Assembly: GCA_021401465.1 (NCBI GenBank) | Contig: JADDMT010000304.1 | Span: 1 to 14,008, forward strand | From: Teratosphaeria epicoccoides | Taxonomy: Eukaryota; Ascomycota; Dothideomycetes; Mycosphaerellales; Teratosphaeriaceae | DNA: 14,008 nt | Reading direction: 5' to 3' | Shown: positions 8,410 through 14,008 of the stretch, one piece after another | Position numbering within the stretch: position 1 is the stretch's first letter | Layout: each line of letters opens with the position of its first letter | Position numbers and translations under genes: made by a program | The notes under the pieces: generated by a model | What the model was told of the DNA's origin: nothing | Seen by the model: the letters and a program-made list of their open reading frames with translations, nothing else | Databases searched by the model: none

Positions 8410-9220
8410 TAGTAAGCCCCCCTCTCCCCTAATTCTCCGAACCTCTCTTCTTAGATTCCGGGTAATACTAACAGGTGTCAGATAGCGCCTACTATCTACT
8501 ACGTCAACTACGCCCTCTAGGGCGTAGATTACGTCCCCTAATTAATGTGTCTTAGGCTCCTTGCTATTCCGCTTAGCCTACGCTAACTTATCTAGTCTAC
8601 TCGCGCCTGCGCCTGCGGGAGATGCGCTAGCAAGCGCCTAAACTACAAGGCCCTGTACGTTCTACTTAGTATCTAGGCAAAACGTCCTGCTAACCTGGCT
8701 AGCCCCTCCCTTGCCTATGTGTCTTACGCCTCCTAGACACGTTCTTAGGACGCTAACAGGTATGACCTAAATCCTAGTCATTTTTGCATGGCTAACATAG
8801 TAATAGCGCCGCTGCCTACAGTAACCTGTCAAAGGTCCTTAAGGCCTAGAAGGCCTTAGGGCCTTTGTAGTTAGCAGGCCTGCTATCTAGGTATTTCTTA
8901 CTAGTCCTCCTCATGATTACTCCGCTAACTCTTATGTAGCGTCATGGCCTAGGAGGTCACAGGCACTGTCGCCGCTGCTGTTGCCTAGTAGGGCCTCCTG
9001 TAAGTTCATCCTGTACTCTATAGGTTTCTACGCGCTAACCCTTCGAAAGGTCTAGGGGCGTTCTACTAGCGCTCGCCCTAGGTAGGTAGCGGGAGAACGT
9101 TGCTAGCAAGGGGGAGAGCCCTTGTTAGGCTAAGCCTAGCGCCGCTGCTTAGGGCCCTAGCCGAAAGGCCAGGGAGGCTAACAGTGGCCTAGGTAATAGG
9201 TCTAGGGGGTCTAGCGAGGA
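8410..9220. other. Unassigned repeat-derived block; possible degraded coding on either strand
   Basis: No known domain is visible. A minus-strand frame reads without frameshift from about 9040 to 8290 and contains protein-like stretches (GDVIYALEGVVDVVDSRRY, TPVSITRNLRREVRRIR, near 8430-8540), with stops mainly TAG/TAA. A plus-strand frame over 8455-8880 also gives plausible peptide, for example APTIYYVNYA. Stop density is close to what such TA-rich sequence gives by chance, so neither is called a gene. It could be the LTR or leader of element D, which reads toward it, or gag-like sequence of an element not otherwise present. Confidence 0.3.
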
Positions 9221-9440
9221 TCCCTTAGACAGTAAGGGGGCTAGCCCTACTAGCGAGGTTCCTAGTAACAATCCCGCATGATTTTCGCTAGGGTCCCTGT
9301 TCTTAGCGCGGGTTCCTACCGCTAGGGGGACCCCTTAGACAGCAAGGGGGCTAGCCCCGCTAGCGGGGTTCTTAGTGACAATCCCGCGTGATTGTCGCTA
9401 GGGTCCCTGTTCTTAGTGCAAGTTCCCGCTACTAGGGGGT
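9221..9440. repeat. 110-bp tandem dimer with palindromic cores
   Basis: Units 9221-9330 and 9331-9440 align without indels in their landmarks: CCCTTAGACAG(T/C)AAGGGGGCTAG, TCGCTAGGGTCCCTGTTCTTAG and the closing CTAGGGGG. The second unit keeps a perfect 14-bp palindrome CCCCGCTAGCGGGG (9355-9368) and a 7-bp stem GACAATC/GATTGTC (9377-9396). Both are partly broken in the first unit. It lies just past the 3' end of element D and may be in its LTR. Confidence 0.9.
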
Positions 9441-9476
9441 ATTTTTTTTTGTTTTATATATAGTTAACTAATGTCA

Positions 9477-9490
9477 ATTTTTTCCCCTTA
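9477..9490 (-). promoter_or_regulatory. Candidate polypurine tract of element D
   Basis: On the minus strand this reads TAAGGGGAAAAAAT and is followed directly by TTGACATTAG, a possible TG LTR start. It lies about 60 bases past the chromodomain stop of element D, where a polypurine tract would be expected. A TATATATAAAAC stretch follows on the same strand. The LTR end was not found, so this is tentative. Confidence 0.35.
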
Positions 9491-9546
9491 ACTGTGCCCT
9501 TCTTAAAACGCCTGTACTCCTTGTTCAAAACGCCAGGCTCCTCTTT

Positions 9547-10465
9547 CTAAGATCTGCGCCTTCCTTCCCTCTTCCCCTTGTCCTACCTCTCCCTAGGTCC
9601 GTCTGTACTCTCCGCGCTCCCCTAAGTCTATTCAAAGCATTCTATTACCTTAGTGTCTATCAGGTTTTCTAAGGGTTCCTATGTAGGGTCGTCGTACCCT
9701 GACTATTTTACTAGGACCTTATGCCCTTTTCCCCTCCTCCTATTCCTCGCGCAAAGTATCTCCTCTACTAACTATTCCTCGTACGAGTCGAATAGCACGG
9801 GGTCCGGCTATTCGTCGTTGTTCTCCTGCCTAGGCATAGGGTCCTTGCCTGCTAGTCTTAGCAGGTTAGTGTAGAACACTAGGTGTATATTACTTAGGAG
9901 CCTAGTCAGATAGATAGAGACTAGTAATATTACCTTAGCTACTATGTACTTCGCGTGCTTCGCGTCTAAGCTTTTCTTCGGTCTCTCTGTAGTGTAGTTG
10001 CGTAGATCTAGCTAGACTATGTTACTAACTTTGTAAATTAGGGCAGGGTTCTAACGTTTATTAGTAGACTCCTCTTGTTCCTACATAGAAGCCGCTATAG
10101 TAGCCTAGCAGATTCCCGTTATGCTCCGGATCTTCTCTACGAACGCCTTTGCCCTCTTGGTAGCCTTTAACAGGCTAGGCTCTTTGGCGTCCTTAGCTAA
10201 AGGCACAGGCCCTATGCTTCGTAGCTATAGGTAGCAAAGAAGGGGCTTATGCTAATCCCTAAGTAGTACCTCCCGTTTAGTGCTAGTTATGCTACAGGGA
10301 GCTACTGTTTCTAGTTAGATTGCTTATGATTAATGAAGTTCTGTAGGTACGCCTACACCTCCTAATTAAGGCATTTAGGGCCTCTGTCTATTTGTAGGTA
10401 GTACGCAGAGCTTAACTGCTAGGACACTCCCATTCTTTCACAGAAGGTCCTCTAAAAGGTGCTAG
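9547..10465 (-). pseudogene. Element D: integrase C-terminal part and chromodomain
   Basis: Read on the minus strand, the integrase core begins with TFCERMGVS-QLSSAYYLQ and continues to INHKQSN-KQ-LPVA and LALNGRYYLGISISPFFATYSYEA (about 10460-10200). After a frameshift near 10190, KAFVEKIRSITGI and LDLRNYTTERPKKSLDAKHAKY lead to IHLVFYTNLLRLAGKDPMPR and a chromodomain, LVEEILCARNRRRGKG...KVLVK-SGYDDPT-EPLENLID (about 9640-9790), ending at TAG 9547-9549. The catalytic Glu position reads Lys (AAA; + strand TTT at 10374-10376). Premature stops are mostly TAG at expected Gln or Trp. Everything upstream of the late integrase core is missing. Its sequence type differs from element A, so this is a separate gypsy lineage. 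Confidence 0.9.
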
Positions 10466-10469
10466 TCTA

Positions 10470-10739
10470 GTTAGTACCGACGCAAAGATACACCTAGTAT
10501 TCTATGTGTCTATGCTAGAGCTAGCAGACGCCGAAACACTATGCCAGGAAACGTTTCACTTCTAACTAGAGGAAGAGAACGAGTTTAAAGTTAAAAGGAT
10601 CCTAGACTAGAAAGGTTAGAGATACCTTATGAAGTAGAAAGGATACCTACATACTAAAAACACCTAGGAACTACAGGAAAATCTCGTTAACTGCTACTAA
10701 CTTCTAAGACAATTCAGGCAGGCTAGAAGAGGAACCTAA
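10470..10739 (+). pseudogene. C-terminal integrase tail and chromodomain of a + strand gypsy element
   Basis: Frame 3 on + reads KIHLVFYVSMLELADAET, the usual link between integrase and chromodomain, then FKVKRILD-KG-RYLMK-KGYLHTKNT-EL-ENLVNCY, a chromodomain in which the aromatic Trp of the K-W-K-G-Y motif and the following N-T-W Trp are TAG. It ends with TAA at 10737-10739. It is on the same strand as the element B fragments and could be the 3' end of B, separated by the block 7800-10469 and lacking integrase; that link is inference. Its last 36 bases overlap the antisense gene. Confidence 0.88.
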
Positions 10740-11300
10740 CATAGTGAAATCTGAGAAACCCGCGAGAGTAGCCTATTTGTCAGGAGGTATCTCTAAGATG
10801 CCATTAAATTCAAAAGGAGGTTCAGGAACCTTAACCCTGACATTATTAAGCGACTCTTCGACTAGAGGATCCTTAAGCTCTAGGATATCTAGCGCCTCCC
10901 TATCAGCGTCATCTGTGTAACGCTTAGCTAAACTTAGCTGCTTACAAAGACGAATTTTCTTCATGTGACGATCTTGTAACTTTTGCATGATATCGACCTC
11001 CTCCTCTTCTAATGATTTAATATCTCGACGAAGCTTCTTGCGAAGATCCTGAAGCTTTTCCTATTAAGGAGCAGAGAGAGTAACATTATACTCTTTATAA
11101 TTCTTTCGAACACATTCTAAGCATTTCGACGACTAAGGACTAACAACGCATTAAGGCTAAGGTTAGCTAGGAGAAACCTTAGCGTTATGACAATCCTTGT
11201 AAGGAGCTATTTCTGTGCTAGTTTTTGCGATGTTAGCAGTAAGAGCTTTTCGACTAAGGTAGGAAGGTTTCTTGCAAGAAGAAGAAGAAGAAGAAGACAT
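10704..11300 (-). pseudogene. Antisense accessory gene of the second gypsy element: Cys motif and coiled coil, RIP-damaged
   Basis: The frame runs 199 codons from ATG (11298-11300) to TAG (10704-10706). Residues 2-8 are seven Ser encoded by a TCT repeat. A C-x2-C (KCLECVRKN, about residue 65) is followed seven residues later by Tyr (TAT) where a third Cys may have been lost by TG-to-TA. Then comes a highly charged helix of about 80 residues (LRKKLRRDIKSLEEEE, IMQKLQDRHMKKIRLCKQ) likely to form a coiled coil, then a Pro-rich tail. The stretch 10988-10773 is open; the upstream part has about six TAG/TAA stops after CAG/CAA-type mutation. It is convergent with, and overlaps, the chromodomain, and lies before the purine tract and LTR. 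It recalls a common uncharacterised fungal family with C-x2-C and coiled coil; function unknown. Confidence 0.75.
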
Positions 11301-11362
11301 TATTAAGCAGTTAAAACAGATAGAATAGTAACGACACTTGTAAGCTCAGGACAAGCTAAGCT

Positions 11363-11372
11363 AAAAGAGGGA
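11363..11372 (+). promoter_or_regulatory. Candidate polypurine tract of the second gypsy element
   Basis: AAAAGAGGGA is pure purine and lies three bases before the TGTTAC start of the proposed 3' LTR, the expected plus-strand priming site. Confidence 0.6.
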
Positions 11373-11375
11373 TAA

Positions 11376-11697
11376 TGTTACAGAATAGTGTTACGGAACA
11401 CTGCCGTAACAGAGGAGTCATGCGGTGCCCTCTAAGTCATACGATGCCCTCTAAGTCATATAAAGCGACTCTGTTTTAGAAGCTTCCGTAGGAGCCTAGA
11501 CAGAGAACACGGCTTAGTAATAGAGACTGTCTCTATTAGAGCACGGTTTCTAACAGAGCATAATAGAGACATGCTCTGTTACATACTAATGTCTCCTATG
11601 TATTTAGGAACGCTAAGATGCCCTTATAGCTCAAACGCGTTTAACTCATGTTATCATCTTACTAATTAGAATTCAACGTTTGTTCCTTTTAGATTAC
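11376..11697 (+). repeat. 3' LTR of the second gypsy element (322 bp), rich in hairpins
   Basis: It begins TGTTACAG after a purine tract and ends GATTACA. The end is supported independently because RT homology of element C on the other strand stops exactly there. It contains TGTTACGG/CCGTAACA (11389-11411), a 19-bp tandem repeat TGCCCTCTAAGTCATA (11426 and 11445), TATAAA at 11459-11464, a stem AATAGAGA/TCTCTATT (about 11519-11538) and an 11-bp stem TAACAGAGCAT/ATGCTCTGTTA (11551-11581). The last motif also occurs in the LTR of element E. Confidence 0.65.
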
Positions 11698-12528
11698 ATC
11701 GTTCCTGTTTACTATTACCTCTCTAAAGAATCATTACCCTACGTGATTTAACTATTCCTCTTAAGGCTTAGTTAATAGCGAGGTTAGTAACATAGAGATA
11801 GTCTCAAAGTATTTCAAGCTAGGATTCTGACATAGGATACAGAGGTTAATACGGAGGATTGTAACCTTCCTTAAGGTTAATCGCATACTCCGCGTCTAGG
11901 GCCTAGGTATAGGCTGTAGCCTCTATGTCAAAAATATCGGCGTATTCTTCTAATTTAGGCAGAAGGGTAACGTCTTCCTTGACGTTCTGTATGCGGACCG
12001 TATACACACGTTAGACCTTCTTCATGTCCTTGTAGAAGCTGTATGCGTCGCGTATCCTTACTATAGGAACTTCGCCTTTAGGGCCATAGAACTAATTGTT
12101 AGTAGCTCTATTAACAACGACTCCCTGCTTGTAGTGCTAAGGGCGGCCTAGCAGGAGCTCCTTATTAGGAACGTCTTTAGCATAGAAGACTTCGTTTGTC
12201 TCGCGCTCTTCTCCTAAAGAGTCCGCGAGTTAGAGGCGCACATTGTACGCGCCTTAAGCCGCTACGCCTTTGCCCTAAAAGGACCTCGTAGTAGGCAGCA
12301 GGGCTCCTAGGATTAGCTTTAAACTAAGCCGTACAATTACCCGCTAGGGTATCACATTAACCTCCGCAAGGTTGTCTAACATATAGTCTACTAGCTTAAG
12401 CGAGCTATTGACTTAGACCGCACTAGATAGGCGCTAGGCAGGCCACGAGTCTACACTATTAGTAACAGACAGCTTAGACACTAGTAGTAGCTATTCAGCT
12501 TGCTTAGGCTTGTCCTTCTTTTGCTTCG
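11698..12528 (-). pseudogene. Element C: protease region and start of reverse transcriptase
   Basis: A single minus-strand frame of about 277 codons carries about 16 stops (roughly 9 TAG, 6 TAA, 1 TGA). It has a retropepsin-like segment YMLDNLAEVNVI in which the D-(S/T)-G-A core reads D-N-L-A, then KDVPNKELLLGRP and FYGPKGEVPIVRIRDAYSFYKDMKKV, then the RT entry LEEYADIFDIEA, ALDAEYAINLKEGYNPPY and LYPMSES-LEIL. The RT palm with the catalytic Asp residues is absent. One side ends at the LTR at 11697, the other at the inverted repeat at 12529. Its protease segment differs from that of element B, so it is another lineage. Confidence 0.85.
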
Positions 12529-13277
12529 TGATATAGATGTATATACTATATAATATGAAAATATCTCGCAGTGTGACAGAGTAATCCGACCTTTTAATAG
12601 GTACAAGATAGCGCTACTTTCTGCTTATTGTAGAGGTAGCGCTAAAGGTGCTTATAACCCCTAACGCCCCTTAATTAGGCCCCTTAATTAGGGAAAGCAT
12701 GTCTAAGCCTAACCCCGCAGGGGTACTGTGGGGTCAGGAAGCCCCCGTAGAGGTATTATAGGGTTAGCAAGCTAATATAGATATATATGCTATATAATAT
12801 GAAAATATCTCGCAGTGTGACAGAGTAATCCGACCTTTTAATAGGTACAAGACAGCGCTGCTTTCTGCTTATTGCAGAGGTAGCGCTAAGGGTGCTTATA
12901 ACCCCTGACGCCCCTTAATTAGGGAAAGCATGTCTGAGCCTATCCCCGTAGGGGTATCGTAGGGTTAGCGACGTAGGGGGATCCTACGTTAACCATTAAT
13001 CCTACTTAGACGACATATAAGCTAACGTATGTACAAAGGACCCCCTTGCCATGTGTAGCAGGGTCACTGCATGCTAAGGGCAGGCATCGGAACCTATGCG
13101 GCTCTAATAGCCCCCTAGAATTAACCGTATTACTGCCCCTCCTCCTATGAGGATGTCCCTAGCCTTACCGAGTAATACACGCGGAATATATAGGGTATAG
13201 GATATAGCACGTTTACACTACGTAAGAGTAAATAGGTAGATAGCCTATGTAACATATATCATGCGCATACCTTAACA
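12529..13277 (-). repeat. LTR-like repeat R, inverted copy of L with an extra 244-bp partial unit
   Basis: On the minus strand, 13277 down to about 12775 matches repeat L (4581-5085) end to end, from TGTTAAGG onward. The inner 244 bases are then repeated once more (about 12531-12774), with the landmark TATGAAAATATCTCGCAGTG at 12554 and 12798. The inner end in minus orientation is TATATCA, completing a TG...CA terminus. Each unit keeps GGGTTATAAGCACC-type TATA on the minus strand. The two partial units differ from each other mainly by transitions, so the duplication is not very recent or was hit by RIP afterwards. Confidence 0.85.
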
Positions 13278-13282
13278 CCTTC

Positions 13283-13685
13283 TGTCATGAGTGTCAGGAG
13301 TACTGTCCGGAGTACTATAGGATACAGGATCATGTAGGTCCTGAGTGCTATAAGTCATAGTACCATCATGGGAGTACTATGAGTTATAGGCACAGTCATA
13401 GAAGAAAGGATCTGTCACGTGAGGACAGATCCCCGGATCTGTAGGGTTAGTCTACAGATCTATAGGCTTGCAAGGAAGAAGGGATCTGTCACGTGATGAC
13501 AGACCCTTGGATCTGTGGGGTTAGTCTACAGATCTACAGACACGGATCTGTCGGGTCTGTCGACAGATCTAACAGAGCTGCTCTGTTACTCTCTAGTATA
13601 TAGGGATAGCTTTAGGACAGGTAGTTAGGAGCTTCGTGCTTAATCTCAATTTAATCCTCTCTTGCTTAGAGGAGAGTTAGTTACA
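13283..13685 (+). repeat. 5' LTR of element E (403 bp)
   Basis: The block starts TGTCATGAG and ends GTTAGTTACA (TGT...ACA). It contains three GGAGTACT motifs (about 13297-13380), the hairpin array at 13408-13570, an inverted TAACAGAG/CTCTGTTA (13570-13588), and a TATA-like AGTATATAG near 13597. Gag-like coding follows about 80 bases later. The inverted motif and its spacing to the TATA-like site match the LTR at 11376-11697, which suggests related LTR families. Confidence 0.6.
13408..13570. repeat. Array of five GGATCTGT/ACAGATC hairpins, 74-bp period
   Basis: Inverted repeats lie at 13408-13432, 13435-13461, 13482-13506, 13509-13535 and 13544-13570. The first two and next two form two tandem units 74 bases apart. 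In each unit the first hairpin encloses CACGTG and the second encloses GGGTTAGTCT. Arms of 8-10 bp are mostly perfect; the third has arm mismatches. Confidence 0.9.
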
Positions 13686-13765
13686 AGGTTAACTGCTATT
13701 ATCGATATTCTTCACAGCTCCCGAGTCTAACACCTAGTTACCTTCCTGCCATCGGCACCTACCCT
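13686..13765 (+). other. Leader of element E between LTR and gag
   Basis: This 80-base stretch begins AGGTTAACTGC directly after the LTR, where a primer-binding site would lie; I cannot match it to a tRNA by eye. The gag frame may extend back into it (PAIGTYP before 13766), so the true start codon is uncertain. Confidence 0.35.
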
Positions 13766-14008
13766 TATGACATTTTGAGCACTACTTCTAGGGAAGCATC
13801 AGGAGACTCGGCGAGCGCTTGACATACGCCTATGTTAAGTAGTTCTTTAACTGTTAGTTCAAGCTCTAGCGACAGTTAACTGACACCACGAGAACAAGTT
13901 GCCGCTATACCTCAAATCACGTAGTAGCTCGAATCCATTCACCTTAGCGAGATGGCTCTAGCATCCGTCGCAGGTTTAACTACCGGGAATGGACACGGCA
14001 ACAACGGC
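13766..14008 (+). pseudogene. Element E: gag N-terminal fragment, cut by the window end
   Basis: A + frame of 81 codons to the last base reads ILSTTSREASGDSASA, SSSLTVSSSSSDS and LTPREQVAAIPQIT, a Ser-rich start followed by the LTPREQV-type region seen in fungal gypsy Gag. It then has LESIHLSEMALASVAGL and TGNGHGNN. It has four stops, one TGA, one TAA and two adjacent TAG, most explicable by C-to-T. The position just after an LTR supports Gag. No ATG in frame precedes it clearly. The rest lies beyond the window. Confidence 0.6.

Noticed and set aside
9653..9874. Plus-strand 73-codon ORF, Ser-rich with a hydrophobic stretch
   Set aside because: It is the antisense shadow of the element D chromodomain and linker.
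4581..13277. A single DNA transposon with long terminal inverted repeats
   Set aside because: The repeats end TG...CA and not as inverted termini of a unit, and the interior is a patchwork of several gypsy lineages with no transposase. Two LTR-like copies in opposite orientation fit better.
12960..13460. Telomere-like TAGGGTTAG motifs
   Set aside because: They are scattered single motifs within LTR-like repeats and do not form a tandem TTAGGG array.
13408..13570. CRISPR-like array
   Set aside because: The spacing repeats because the whole 74-bp unit is duplicated; there are no unique spacers, and the context is a fungal LTR.

Overview
This window looks like a repeat-rich, gene-poor region of a filamentous ascomycete (Pezizomycotina) genome. 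Nearly everything recognisable is a decayed Ty3/gypsy LTR retrotransposon, most with a C-terminal chromodomain. The decay has the pattern of repeat-induced point mutation (RIP): C-to-T at CpA, seen as CAG to TAG, TGG to TAG, CAC to TAC, TGC to TAC and GAA to AAA after T. Reading frames stay intact over hundreds of codons while filling with TAG and TAA. CpG is still common, so this is not ordinary CpG deamination. I see no intact host gene, tRNA or rRNA. The species cannot be named from the sequence.

Layout (element letters are mine). Element A (+): 3' half of pol, 2-2290 (RT end, RNase H, integrase, chromodomain). It is followed by an opposite-strand accessory gene, 2431-3927, with a 51-nt intron, then a purine tract and a 3' LTR, 4042-4522. 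LTR-like repeat L (+) spans 4581-5085. Element B (+) has the gag C-terminal half with protease, 5086-6850, and RT with the RNase H start, 6857-7790. An unrelated solo LTR, 7800-8409, has a candidate 5-bp target duplication. The block 8410-9546 is unassigned and holds a 110-bp tandem dimer. Element D (-) is an integrase and chromodomain fragment, 9547-10465. A chromodomain end on +, 10470-10739, is followed by a second opposite-strand accessory gene with Cys residues and a coiled coil, 10704-11300, a purine tract, and a 3' LTR, 11376-11697. Element C (-) is a protease and RT start, 11698-12528. It abuts R, 12529-13277, an inverted copy of L. Element E (+) has a 5' LTR, 13283-13685, and the gag N-terminus running off the window end.

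The most interesting point is that two different gypsy copies (A, and the one ending at 11697) share one organisation: sense pol ending in a chromodomain, then a convergent antisense gene for a Cys-containing protein, then purine tract and LTR. The antisense genes differ from each other but look like real former coding sequence. Other points are RIP-type loss of the integrase catalytic glutamate in two elements, RIP-type loss of a Gag zinc knuckle, LTRs built of nested hairpins, and an inverted LTR pair enclosing about 7.4 kb.
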